Shown here: piece by piece, positions 8,963 through 16,907 of the stretch
Layout: each line of letters starts with the position of its first letter
Numbering within the stretch: position 1 is the stretch's first letter
Assembly (NCBI GenBank): GCA_009698675.1
Contig: WLPT01000007.1
Location: 26,410 to 90,409, forward strand
Direction of reading: 5' to 3'
Length of the DNA stretch: 64,000 nt
Source: Actinomycetota bacterium
Lineage (GTDB): Bacteria; Actinomycetota; Actinomycetes; Nanopelagicales; Nanopelagicaceae
Program-made: the position numbers and the translations under genes
Notes under the pieces: model-generated
What the model was told of the DNA's origin: nothing
The model's database searches: none
The model's input: the letters and a program-made list of their open reading frames with translations, nothing else

Positions 8963-9496
8963 ATGCGCATCGGAGTTTTCTGCTCGTCATCACCAACTAT
9001 TGACCCGAAATATGTCGACCTTGCCTACGAACTTGGCGAAGGCATTGCAAATGCAGGGTGGGAACTTGTGACTGGCGGAGGACATATCTCAATGATGGGG
9101 GCGGTCTCCAAAGGGGCACGTTCGGCGGCGGGGCGGACAACAGGGGTAATTCCTCAGTCACTAGTAGATATTGAATTCGCCGATCACGACAATGATGAAC
9201 TTCACGTTGTTGCAACCATGGGTGAGCGCAAAGCCCTGATTACAGATATTTCTGATGCATTTATAACTCTACCGGGCGGTGCTGGAACGCTAGAAGAGTT
9301 CTTTGAAATTTGGGTTGGCCGTTATTTAAAATTTCATAATAAGCCCGTCGTGATTCTCGATCCCTTTGGAATTTATGATCCATTGCACGAACTTGTCGTT
9401 CATCTAGAGACTGAGAATTTTATTAAACCTGGAATGCGAGAGTTAATTAAATGGACAACAACGGTAAGCCAAGCCCTGAAAGCTTGTGAGCTGTGA
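8963..9496 (+). CDS. LOG family protein (TIGR00730, nucleoside monophosphate phosphoribohydrolase-like)
   Basis: LOG proteins hydrolyse the N-glycosidic bond of nucleoside 5'-monophosphates, in plants and some bacteria releasing cytokinins. The 177-residue protein has the Rossmann-like fold with TGGGHISMMGAVSKGA (about 37-52) and the diagnostic PGGAGTLEEFFE (about 112-123), including the catalytic Glu. The dapD/LOG pairing also occurs in Mycobacterium (Rv1201c/Rv1205, from memory). The downstream SRPBCC gene starts within its stop codon. The natural substrate is not known here. Confidence 0.93.
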   Translation: MRIGVFCSSSPTIDPKYVDLAYELGEGIANAGWELVTGGGHISMMGAVSKGARSAAGRTTGVIPQSLVDIEFADHDNDELHVVATMGERKALITDISDAFITLPGGAGTLEEFFEIWVGRYLKFHNKPVVILDPFGIYDPLHELVVHLETENFIKPGMRELIKWTTTVSQALKACEL

Positions 9497-9918
9497 GAAG
9501 TAACCACATTGCGATTTCGTTAACAATTGATGCTCCAATTCAAGAAGTGTGGGATTCATTAGTCGACTGGGAAAAACAAGGCAGTTGGATGCTCAATACA
9601 AAAGTATGGGTCACATCCAGTATCAATATCGGAGTTGGTACGCAGATTAGCGCCTTTACTGGTGTTAAAAACTTTGGAGTCTTAGACACGATGGAAGTTA
9701 CAGAGTGGAAGTCGCCGTACTTATGCGATGTGATTCATACAGGCGCCGTTATTAAAGGCTCAGGACGTTTCATGTTAAAAGAGCTCGATAAGACGCATAC
9801 TCGATTTGATTGGTCTGAAGAGATTTTGGCACCACGGCCGGTCTATCTACTCATCTGGCCCGCGATTTATTGTGGAGTGCGCATTTCACTGGCTCGATTT
9901 GCCCGAACATTCCGCTAA
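9493..9918 (+). CDS. SRPBCC (polyketide cyclase/dehydrase-like) family protein
   Basis: START-like helix-grip fold protein; these bind hydrophobic ligands or act as small enzymes. The 141-residue product opens with the family's strand IAISLTIDAPIQEVWDSLVDWEKQ and ends with an amphipathic C-terminal helix; TRFDWSEEI marks a late strand. The GTG start overlaps the LOG stop in GTGA, so translation is coupled. No catalytic residues or ligand can be deduced. Confidence 0.82.
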   Translation: MRSNHIAISLTIDAPIQEVWDSLVDWEKQGSWMLNTKVWVTSSINIGVGTQISAFTGVKNFGVLDTMEVTEWKSPYLCDVIHTGAVIKGSGRFMLKELDKTHTRFDWSEEILAPRPVYLLIWPAIYCGVRISLARFARTFR

Positions 9919-9953
9919 ATCCAATATGCCACCGTGGCGCAAGCATTGACTAG

Positions 9954-9959
9954 TAACCT
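9954..9959 (+). promoter_or_regulatory. Candidate -10 element of the sigma-region-4 gene
   Basis: TAACCT ends seven bases before the ATG at 9967 and lies inside the longer GTG-initiated version, so it favours the shorter start. Confidence 0.4.
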
Positions 9960-9966
9960 TGGGGCC

Positions 9967-10158
9967 ATGAAAGCACCTTTGACTCTGGCGCAGGTAATTG
10001 CCTCGTTGCCAGAAGAGGAGCGCTTTATCTTGACGTTGCACTACCTCAGATCCATGCCCCCAGCCGAGATTGCCGAACTTTTATCGGTTCCTGTTCGTGC
10101 CGTGGATGTAGTTATAGCCAGTGGAAAGGCGAGATTGCACGCATTTCTAGGCCTCTAA
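9967..10158 (+). CDS. Stand-alone sigma-70 region 4-like HTH protein
   Basis: The product (63 aa) is essentially one sigma-70 region 4 domain: LPEEERFILTLHYLRSMPPAEIAELL followed by VPVRAVDVVIASGKARL, the -35-recognition helix-turn-helix pattern. No region 2 is present, so it cannot melt a promoter alone; it might act as an anti-sigma, co-sigma or DNA-binding regulator. A GTG at 9934 gives 74 aa, but the TAACCT seven bases before the ATG favours this start. It sits where some actinobacteria carry sigma-factor genes near DUF3117. Function unknown. Confidence 0.7.
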   Translation: MKAPLTLAQVIASLPEEERFILTLHYLRSMPPAEIAELLSVPVRAVDVVIASGKARLHAFLGL

Positions 10159-10239
10159 GGGCGATTTCCCTCAGCTATGCCAAATGCGAGATACTTATCT
10201 TCTTGCTTTTGTCCATTAGATCTTTAGAGGAGTCCCCAC

Positions 10240-10419
10240 ATGGCAGCCATGAAACCCCGTACTGGTGATGGTCCAATGGAGGTTACCAAAGAGGCTCGCT
10301 CCCTAGTTATGCGAATCCCTCTCGAAGGTGGCGGACGCCTTGTCGTTGAATTAAATCCGGAGGAAGCAAATAACCTCAGTGCCGCACTTCATGCGGCTGT
10401 TTCATTAGTTAAGAAGTAA
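10240..10419 (+). CDS. DUF3117 family small protein
   Basis: 59-residue protein nearly universal in Actinobacteria. It opens MAAMKPRTGDGPMEVTKE and contains VMRIPLEGGGRLVVEL and a short C-terminal helix, matching the mycobacterial family member (Rv1211, from memory). Function unknown. It has a strong Shine-Dalgarno AGAGGAG seven bases before the ATG, unlike most neighbours, suggesting high expression from a leadered mRNA. The 81 bases upstream (10159-10239) hold its promoter; I see no convincing -35/-10 pair there. Confidence 0.93.
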   Translation: MAAMKPRTGDGPMEVTKEARSLVMRIPLEGGGRLVVELNPEEANNLSAALHAAVSLVKK

Positions 10420-10434
10420 AGCGCACTCAGGCGA

Positions 10435-10440
10435 TAGCCT
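10435..10440 (+). promoter_or_regulatory. Candidate -10 element of pepA
   Basis: TAGCCT, seven bases before the pepA ATG and 15 bases after the DUF3117 stop. Confidence 0.5.
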
Positions 10441-10447
10441 TTAACGC

Positions 10448-11935
10448 ATGTCATCAACACTTGCCAGCGCACCTGTAAAAATCTCAGCGGCGACATCTGC
10501 CGATGTAATTGCATTGGCATATGCAAACGATGGCCAAGATGCTTTTGTTTTAAAATCTCCAGGTAATCTCATTAAAGATATTGAAAAGCACTTCGAGATT
10601 AACCTTCTCGATGAACTTTCTTTCTTCTCGCCGAAGGGGAAAGTTGGCGAGATTTTTGAAATTCCAGTCAGCGCCAAGAATTCACAGACTGACAGAATCT
10701 ATTTAACTGCGATAGGCGATGGCGCAACATCTTCACATAGGCTTGCAGCAGCTGCAGTTGCAAGAAAAGTACGAGGCAAAGCAGTCTCTGTCTATACGGC
10801 ATGTGCAATCAATAAAGATGACATCAAAGCCCATGCGATCTCATTAACTATGGGAGCTTATCAATGGAGCTTAAAGAGTGAGAGGCCCGCAGGAATTCCA
10901 GAGTTTCTAGTTGCATGTGACGATAAGGAGTTAATTGATGCTGCTCAAATTGTTTCAAAAGCGATTGCGCGCGCTCGTGATCTGGTTCATACGCCTTCTA
11001 ATATTAAGAATCCTGAGTGGATGGCTTCGAAAGCGCAAGAGTTCGCCAAGTCAACGGGATTAAAGGTAAAGGTTTTAGCGGGAAAAGAACTTAAAGAGTT
11101 CGGTGGACTTAGCGCAGTAGGTAATTCATCTCCTAAGCCAGGGCCGCGATTTATTGAGGTGACATATACGCCCAAGAAGATGAATAAATCAGCGCCCGCA
11201 CTTGCCCATGTTGTCTTGGTTGGCAAAGGAATTACTTTTGATACTGGAGGGGTTTCACTTAAGCGCCCCTATGACTTAATGATTGGGATGAAGTCTGACA
11301 TGGCTGGGGCCGCTGCCGTTCTGGCAACTTTGACTGCCCTCGAAGAGTTGCAACCGCTCGTGCGTGTTACTGCATTAATGATGTGTGCTGAAAATGCAAT
11401 CTCTGCCTCTGCGCAACGCCCAAGTGATGTCATACAACAATATGGCGGTACCACTGTTGAGGTCATTGATACCGATGCTGAAGGCCGGTTAGTTCTTGCA
11501 GATGGGCTGGCCTATGCCGATATTAATTTAGATCCGGATTATCTGGTGGATATTGCAACGCTTACCGGATCTGCAACGTTGAGTCTGGGAAGGCAGTTTG
11601 CTGCGATGTATACGCGCGATGACGCCCTTGCAGATGTATTTATTAAAGCAGGAACGGATTCAGGAGATCGAGTTTGGCGCATGCCTCTAGTAGATGACTA
11701 TAAGGATGCATTGCAGAGCGAGATTGCAGATTTGACCCATACCGCCGTTAAAGGAGGCTACTCTGCAGGTTCGGTAATGGCGGCATTATTTCTTGAACGC
11801 TTTTCAGGTAATCGCCGGTGGCTACATTTAGATATTGCAGGCTCTGGACGCAGCGAAGTTGATGCTGGAGAAAATCCAAAAGGCGGCACTGGATTTGGTG
11901 TTCGTCTGCTAACTCAGTGGATAATGACCCTGTGA
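10448..11935 (+). CDS. pepA: Leucyl aminopeptidase (M17 family)
   Basis: Cytosolic di-metal aminopeptidase that removes N-terminal residues during peptide turnover. The 495-residue protein has a variable N-terminal domain and a C-terminal catalytic domain with GKGITFDTGGVSLK (metal-binding Asp and catalytic Lys), GMKSDMAGAAAVL and the diagnostic DTDAEGRLVLADGL (family NTDAEGRL with N to D). LTGSATLSLG and a GGTGFGVRLL tail complete it. The stop overlaps the O-methyltransferase start in TGATG. Confidence 0.95.
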   Translation: MSSTLASAPVKISAATSADVIALAYANDGQDAFVLKSPGNLIKDIEKHFEINLLDELSFFSPKGKVGEIFEIPVSAKNSQTDRIYLTAIGDGATSSHRLAAAAVARKVRGKAVSVYTACAINKDDIKAHAISLTMGAYQWSLKSERPAGIPEFLVACDDKELIDAAQIVSKAIARARDLVHTPSNIKNPEWMASKAQEFAKSTGLKVKVLAGKELKEFGGLSAVGNSSPKPGPRFIEVTYTPKKMNKSAPALAHVVLVGKGITFDTGGVSLKRPYDLMIGMKSDMAGAAAVLATLTALEELQPLVRVTALMMCAENAISASAQRPSDVIQQYGGTTVEVIDTDAEGRLVLADGLAYADINLDPDYLVDIATLTGSATLSLGRQFAAMYTRDDALADVFIKAGTDSGDRVWRMPLVDDYKDALQSEIADLTHTAVKGGYSAGSVMAALFLERFSGNRRWLHLDIAGSGRSEVDAGENPKGGTGFGVRLLTQWIMTL

Positions 11936-12561
11936 TGAAAACCGATCCGCACTCATATGCCGAGAGCTTTATTCAAGAGGACCATTTTAAATCTCAAGCA
12001 CGTGCTCGTGGCTTAGAGTTCGGCACTATTGATGTAACTCCTGGAGCAGGCGCATATCTTCGACACCTGGCTTTTACCCTATCTGCGCAGTCAGTTGTAG
12101 AGGTTGGAACCGGATCAGGCGTTGGCAGTTTGTGGCTTTTGGAGGGAATGTTATCGAGCGGCACATTGACATCGATCGATGACGAAATGGAGCATACAAG
12201 AATTGCAAAGATCGCCTTTGGCGAAGCCGATATTGCCCAAACTAGATACCGCCTAATAACTAATTCAGTTCTCGACGTCATATCCAAACTCACTGACCGT
12301 GCATACGATTTAGTAGTTTTAAGACACGATCCGCAGGATTTGGCCTATGTAATCTCTGAGGCACATCGCATTTTGCGTAGCGGCGGTGCCCTTGTCATCG
12401 ATAATTTCTTTGGTGGCTCCAAGGTGTGCGATCCAGCCCAACGGGACCCAAAGACGGTTTCACTTCGCGATGCTGGGAAAATCATTAAAAATGACACAGA
12501 GCATTGGGTGAGTACCTTAATTCCCATCGGTGATGGTTTGTTAGTTGCCACTAAGTTATAG
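11935..12561 (+). CDS. SAM-dependent O-methyltransferase (Rv1220c-like)
   Basis: Class I methyltransferase of the catechol/caffeoyl-CoA O-methyltransferase group. SAM motif I is VVEVGTGSGVGSLWLL; the strand with acidic residue TSIDDE follows, then YDLVVLRHD and ALVIDNFFGGS. An upstream GTG (11917) is possible, but the ATG that overlaps the pepA stop (TGATG) is a standard coupled start and gives 208 aa. Position just before htrA-tatB-mrp matches Rv1220c of Mycobacterium (from memory), where sigE and rseA intervene. Substrate unknown. Confidence 0.86.
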   Translation: MKTDPHSYAESFIQEDHFKSQARARGLEFGTIDVTPGAGAYLRHLAFTLSAQSVVEVGTGSGVGSLWLLEGMLSSGTLTSIDDEMEHTRIAKIAFGEADIAQTRYRLITNSVLDVISKLTDRAYDLVVLRHDPQDLAYVISEAHRILRSGGALVIDNFFGGSKVCDPAQRDPKTVSLRDAGKIIKNDTEHWVSTLIPIGDGLLVATKL

Positions 12562-12573
12562 CAGAATAAAACC

Positions 12574-13695
12574 ATGATATTTCCCCGCCATAAAAAACAA
12601 GAGATTGCACAGCCTTGGTGGGAGGCGTCTCGGCCAAGGAAAAATTCGCGAGGTAGTATTTTTTTAGTCGCCCTCTTAGCTGGAAGTGTAGGCGGTTTTC
12701 TTGGCGTTAATGCCACAGGTGGAGCGATATTTCCCCATGCAAACTTAGTTAGATCCTCAAGTACGATTGAAAGAGCACCAAATTCCGTAGCTGGAATTGC
12801 TGCACGAGTCTTGCCATCAGTGGTATCTATCACCACACGTACAAATGATGGTGAGGGCACGGGTTCAGGATTTGTGATTGATAGTGCAGGTTATATTTTA
12901 ACGAATAACCATGTCATCGCTTCGTTTGCAGAAATTGGCGGAACCTTACGAGTAACTCTCAATAATGGTGATGTTTATGATGCCACTGTTATTGGCCGTG
13001 ATTCATCATACGACCTGGCCGTTCTCAAAATTAGTGCAACAAACTTATCGGCACTTCAATTTGGTAACAGCGATAAAGTCGAGGTCGGAGATCCGGTAAT
13101 TGCAATCGGTTCACCACTTGGGCTTACCGGTACTGTCACCCTTGGAATAATAAGTGCCAAGAATCGACCAGTAACTGCAGGTGGCTCAAATGCAGATAAC
13201 TCATTTATCAATGCGATTCAAACCGATGCTGCGATTAATCCAGGAAATTCTGGAGGTCCATTAGTAGATGCAACTGGAGTCGTCATCGGTGTGAACTCTG
13301 CCATCGCCTCTCTTGGCTCAACATCGCAAACCGGATCTATCGGTTTGGGTTTTGCAATCCCAATCAATCAAGCGCGCACAACAGCAGATCAGCTTATTAA
13401 AACAGGCAAAGCAACATATCCAGTCCTTGGCGTTTCTCTTGATATGAACTTCAGTGGCCTAGGTGCCCTTATAGCTAAATCGGCCAGCGGCATCATGGTC
13501 GGTGGCCCTGCCCAAGGCGCTGGATTAAAGCCAGGCGACATTATTATTAAATTTGAAAACCGTGAGATTATCAATGCCGAGGCCCTTATCGTCGCAGTGC
13601 GCGCTAAGAAAGTGGGAGATCGAATCAGCCTCTCCTATATGCGTGGAACTAAAGAGTTCACAGCTACTTTGACCTTAGTTGCTGCCAAGAACTAG
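12574..13695 (+). CDS. htrA: HtrA/DegP-like trypsin-type serine protease with PDZ domain
   Basis: Membrane-anchored envelope protease/chaperone. A cytoplasmic N-terminus (1-27) precedes one membrane segment (about 28-46). The protease domain has the triad His113 (TNNHVI), Asp147 (SSYDLAVL) and Ser226 (NPGNSGGPL). A single PDZ domain follows (about 280-373) with GGPAQGAGLKPGDII. Family length is normal. The usual actinobacterial partners sigE and rseA are absent upstream, leaving unclear how envelope stress controls it. tatB follows after 27 bp. Confidence 0.94.
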   Translation: MIFPRHKKQEIAQPWWEASRPRKNSRGSIFLVALLAGSVGGFLGVNATGGAIFPHANLVRSSSTIERAPNSVAGIAARVLPSVVSITTRTNDGEGTGSGFVIDSAGYILTNNHVIASFAEIGGTLRVTLNNGDVYDATVIGRDSSYDLAVLKISATNLSALQFGNSDKVEVGDPVIAIGSPLGLTGTVTLGIISAKNRPVTAGGSNADNSFINAIQTDAAINPGNSGGPLVDATGVVIGVNSAIASLGSTSQTGSIGLGFAIPINQARTTADQLIKTGKATYPVLGVSLDMNFSGLGALIAKSASGIMVGGPAQGAGLKPGDIIIKFENREIINAEALIVAVRAKKVGDRISLSYMRGTKEFTATLTLVAAKN

Positions 13696-13710
13696 CCGCG
13701 TCAATATAGA

Positions 13711-13716
13711 TAGACT
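13711..13716 (+). promoter_or_regulatory. Candidate -10 element of tatB
   Basis: TAGACT, six bases before the tatB ATG. Confidence 0.5.
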
Positions 13717-13722
13717 ACAAAC

Positions 13723-14028
13723 ATGTTCTTTGATATCGGTGCTGGGGAGCTCATGGGCTTAGCGTTGTTAGCCATGATTTTAGTTGGGCCAGAGCGTCTA
13801 CCGAAAGTTGCCGTTGAGGCCGCTAAGCTGGTAAAAAAACTGCGCAACTTAACGCAAATTGCCACCGCAGAGTTAAAGGAGAATCTCGGTCCGGGCTTTG
13901 AGAATCTTCAACCGGCAGATTTGCACCCAAAGACCTTTGTGAAAAAGCAGTTGGCCGATCTTATGGATGATAATCCGGTTGCAAAGACGAAGCGCCCGCA
14001 GGCGCGGATTGATCCAGATCTCATATGA
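13723..14028 (+). CDS. tatB: Sec-independent translocase subunit TatB
   Basis: Twin-arginine translocation receptor subunit. The 101-residue protein has an N-terminal membrane helix (about 6-22) with the TatB pattern FDIGAGELMGLALLAMILVG, hinge PERLPK and an amphipathic helix (about 27-60). The acidic Glu8 in the membrane segment and the tail favour TatB over TatA. Its position after htrA and before mrp is the actinobacterial arrangement. Stop and mrp start overlap by 4 bp (ATGA). Confidence 0.92.
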   Translation: MFFDIGAGELMGLALLAMILVGPERLPKVAVEAAKLVKKLRNLTQIATAELKENLGPGFENLQPADLHPKTFVKKQLADLMDDNPVAKTKRPQARIDPDLI

Positions 14029-15146
14029 GCCTTATTGATCAATTAGCTGATGCATTAACTGCCGTACAAGATCCTGAACTTCACCGTTCCATAACAGATC
14101 TTGGAATGGTTGAAGATCTTGATGAAGTAGATGGCAATGTATCAGTTGCGATTTTATTAACTATTTCTGGATGTCCAATGCAAGATAGATTGCGCACGGA
14201 TATTACAACTGCGATTTCAGCTGTCGAAGGGGTTAAAAGCGTTAATTTAAGTTTCGGCGTAATGTCGCAGGCACAGCGCGATAATGTTAAAAAAATCATG
14301 CGTAACGGAAGAGAGAAATTTATTCCATTCGCCCAACCAGATTCACTCACTCGTGTCATAGGTATTGCATCGGGCAAAGGTGGGGTTGGAAAATCATCGC
14401 TTACAGTTAACCTTGCAGTTGCTATGGCTAACAAGGGATTACGGGTTGGAATATTAGATGCCGATGTCTACGGCCACTCCATTCCACGATTAATGGGTCT
14501 TATGGGGCAGCGTCCTACAGCGATCGATCAGATGTTTATTCCTTTGGAATCATTTGGTGTTAAGACTGTTTCAATGGAGATGTTTAAACCTGAGCGCAGT
14601 GATGCCGTGGCTTATCGTGGTCCGCTCCTTCATCGAGTTCTCGAGCAGCTGCTATCAGATGCCTACTGGGGTGACTTAGATGTGCTGCTCATTGATCTAC
14701 CGCCAGGAACTGGAGATCTGGCAATCTCACTCGGCCAATTAATCCCAACGTCGGAGATTCTCGTTGTAACAACTCCTCAAGTTGCCGCCGCCGAAGTGGC
14801 CGAGCGCGCAGGACGGATTGCGCACCAGATTCATCAGAAAGTAATTGGAGTTGTTGAAAATATGTCCGAATACACGGACCCAACAACCGGTGCATTGGTC
14901 TCACTCTTTGGAAATGGTGGAGGCGAGGAAACCTCTAAGCGACTTTCGCAATTAGTTGGCGGTGAGGTACCACTACTCGGGAAAATTGCCTTTAGCGTCG
15001 AACTACGTGTAGGTGGAGATGCGGGAGTTCCTGTAGTTATCTCAGATCCGAACTCTGAAAGCGCGCGAGCTATCGAAGAAATTGCAGAGAAGTTAGTTAA
15101 GCGAAGTAAATCTTTACTCGGTGTGCGTTTGGGAATTGCGACGTAG
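14025..15146 (+). CDS. mrp: Mrp/ApbC iron-sulfur cluster carrier ATPase
   Basis: P-loop scaffold proposed to bind and hand over Fe-S clusters. An N-terminal MIP18/DUF59 domain (about 1-85, with SGCPMQ) precedes the ATPase domain with Walker A GKGGVGKSS (117-125) and LLIDLPPGTGD. The C-terminal cluster-binding CxxC found after NMS in many ApbC proteins is not there; NMSEYTDPTTG replaces it, as I recall for other actinobacterial members. Coupled to tatB by a 4 bp overlap; overlaps the convergent DUF1003 gene by 33 bp. Confidence 0.93.
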   Translation: MSLIDQLADALTAVQDPELHRSITDLGMVEDLDEVDGNVSVAILLTISGCPMQDRLRTDITTAISAVEGVKSVNLSFGVMSQAQRDNVKKIMRNGREKFIPFAQPDSLTRVIGIASGKGGVGKSSLTVNLAVAMANKGLRVGILDADVYGHSIPRLMGLMGQRPTAIDQMFIPLESFGVKTVSMEMFKPERSDAVAYRGPLLHRVLEQLLSDAYWGDLDVLLIDLPPGTGDLAISLGQLIPTSEILVVTTPQVAAAEVAERAGRIAHQIHQKVIGVVENMSEYTDPTTGALVSLFGNGGGEETSKRLSQLVGGEVPLLGKIAFSVELRVGGDAGVPVVISDPNSESARAIEEIAEKLVKRSKSLLGVRLGIAT

Positions 15147-15611
15147 CTCTGAAGTTACTTCTTTAGCCAGATCTGCCAGCTCCCCACGAACAAAGTCGCG
15201 TGTTGCCACTTCACCTAATGAGATTCGAAGCGCTGCAATCTCACGGGTCAAGTATTCGGCATCGGCGATGCTGCGCTCATTTCTTGCGCGATCTTCATTT
15301 AGTTGAATTCTGTCGCGGTCGGCTTGTCGATTTTGTGCAAGCAAAATTAAAGGTGCAGCATAAGATGCTTGCAGTGAAAGTATGAGCGTTAAGAATATGA
15401 ATGGGTAGTCGTCAAAGCGAAGATTCTTAGGAGCTGCGAAATTCCAGAGCACCCATGTGAAGACAAAGACAGTCATATAAACCAAGAATCGGGCCGTTCC
15501 TAAGAAACGCGCGAAACGCTCAGAGAGCTGACCAAAAACCTCAGGATCATAATTTGGGCGTAGGGAGCGTCGTGTCTCGCGCGGTGTATCTAATCCAAAG
15601 CTACGTGCCAT
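15114..15611 (-). CDS. DUF1003 membrane protein
   Basis: Two-helix membrane protein with a long C-terminal coiled coil. Residues about 40-60 and 75-95 are hydrophobic (FLVYMTVFVFTWVLWNF; LTLILSLQASYAAPLILLAQNRQ), followed by a charged helix ending in REIAALRISLGEVATR. Function unknown; it follows the MgtE-N/CBS gene as Rv1231c follows Rv1232c (from memory). The AAGGAGG seven bases upstream selects this ATG over a GTG three bases earlier. The 3' end overlaps mrp by 33 bp. Confidence 0.88.
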   Translation of the reverse strand: MARSFGLDTPRETRRSLRPNYDPEVFGQLSERFARFLGTARFLVYMTVFVFTWVLWNFAAPKNLRFDDYPFIFLTLILSLQASYAAPLILLAQNRQADRDRIQLNEDRARNERSIADAEYLTREIAALRISLGEVATRDFVRGELADLAKEVTSELRRNSQTHTE

Positions 15612-15613
15612 CA

Positions 15614-16885
15614 CTACACCTCCTTATATGCAACGGGCGATTTCTCGCGATGATCATGGCGCCAGTTTTCTGGCAGTAAATGGTCCAGGACGTCATCAAC
15701 TGTGATCGCGCCTAATAAGCGATCATTTGCATCGACAACTGGCAGAGAAAGCATGTTGTAACTGGCCAAGTGTGAAGAAACCTCATGCAGAGTTGCATCT
15801 GGCTTTACTCCACGTGAGTGTGTATCCACGATTGAACCCAGCAATGTCGATGGTGGCTCACGTAGTAAACGTTGATAATGCACAGTGCCAATAAAACGAC
15901 CCGTAGGAGTTTCAAGTGGTTGGCGCGCAATAAAAATCTGCGATGCTAAAGCTGGAGAGATCTCTTGTTGACGTACTGCAGCTAACGCATCGGCAACTGA
16001 ATAATCAGCGCTCATTACGATTGGCTCTGTCGTCATCATTCCGCCGGCCGAGTAATCTTCATAGTTCATCAGACGGAGAACGTCTTCAGCGTCATCAGGT
16101 TCCATGAGTTCGAGCAGAGCTTCGGCACGCTCTTGACCAATTTCACGGAGCAAGTCGGCGGCATCATCTGGATCCATTTCACCCAGAACATCTGCTGCTC
16201 GCTCGCCCTCAAGTTCTGCTAAAAGGGCGACTCGATCATCTTCATCCATCTCTTCTAAAACATCTGCGAGGCGCTCATCGGCTAATGCGCCAGCAACTTC
16301 GACGCGTCGTTTTGGAGGTAAATCCTGTAAAACCGTCGCTAAATCTGCAGCGCGCAGGTTAGCAAGTGTTAGCAATAAATTCGTAACGCCTTGGTTCTGT
16401 TCTGGATGCGCAAAACCAATTACTTCCTCCCATGCCACCGTTGAAGTAGCACCTTTTCTACGTAGCCCACGGCCAGGTCGCATGATGTGGACACGATTAA
16501 TTAGCCAGTCACCAGTTTGGTTTTGCTCCATGCCCATATCTTCAACAATGACAACTTCGCTCGATGCAACCAAAGTTATTGAACGGTCGAGCATGTCACC
16601 GAGAACGAGGACTTCACCAGATCGTGTCTCATAGCGGCGCATATTCAAAAGTCCAGTGATAACAACGCCACCACTTTCAATGGATGTAACCCGAGTAATA
16701 GGAACGAAAACTCGTCGTCGCAATGGAACTTCTACAACTAAGCCCAGAATTCGGGGAGGTAGATTATTTGTGCGAAGGGTCGCAACAGCATCTCGCACCT
16801 TTCCTACTGGATCACCATTGGGGTCAAAGACTGCGGTGCCTGCAAGACGGGCAAGAAATACTCGTTTTAGGAGATTGCCGCTCAT
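15614..16885 (-). CDS. PRC-barrel, MgtE N-terminal and CBS domain protein without a transport domain
   Basis: 423-residue soluble protein. A PRC-barrel-like N-terminus (about 10-130, FDPNGDPVGKVRDAV) precedes the helical MgtE_N superhelix with repeated VLEEMDEDDRV, VLGEMDPDDAA and LLELMEPDDAE units (about 175-280). A CBS pair (about 285-415) ends with SLPVVDANDRLLGAITVDDVLDHLLP. The MgtE membrane domain is absent, so it is a sensor or regulator of Mg2+ or nucleotides rather than a channel. It matches Rv1232c of Mycobacterium in position and architecture (from memory). Confidence 0.9.
   Translation of the reverse strand: MSGNLLKRVFLARLAGTAVFDPNGDPVGKVRDAVATLRTNNLPPRILGLVVEVPLRRRVFVPITRVTSIESGGVVITGLLNMRRYETRSGEVLVLGDMLDRSITLVASSEVVIVEDMGMEQNQTGDWLINRVHIMRPGRGLRRKGATSTVAWEEVIGFAHPEQNQGVTNLLLTLANLRAADLATVLQDLPPKRRVEVAGALADERLADVLEEMDEDDRVALLAELEGERAADVLGEMDPDDAADLLREIGQERAEALLELMEPDDAEDVLRLMNYEDYSAGGMMTTEPIVMSADYSVADALAAVRQQEISPALASQIFIARQPLETPTGRFIGTVHYQRLLREPPSTLLGSIVDTHSRGVKPDATLHEVSSHLASYNMLSLPVVDANDRLLGAITVDDVLDHLLPENWRHDHREKSPVAYKEV
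15619..15625 (-). promoter_or_regulatory. Strong Shine-Dalgarno of the DUF1003 gene
   Basis: AAGGAGG on the minus strand, inside the last codons of the upstream gene and seven bases from the ATG at 15611. This spacing decides the ATG against the GTG at 15614. Confidence 0.75.
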
Positions 16886-16891
16886 GGGTTA

Positions 16892-16897
16892 AGGGTA
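16892..16897 (-). promoter_or_regulatory. Candidate -10 element of the MgtE-N/CBS gene
   Basis: TACCCT, six bases from the ATG at 16885 on the minus strand; overlaps the opposing -10 by two bases. Confidence 0.55.
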
Positions 16898-16901
16898 CCT
16901 T
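16896..16901 (+). promoter_or_regulatory. Candidate -10 element of the EamA gene
   Basis: TACCTT, six bases from the ATG at 16908 on the plus strand. The two start codons are separated by only 22 bases. Confidence 0.55.
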
Positions 16902-16907
16902 TCTCTC

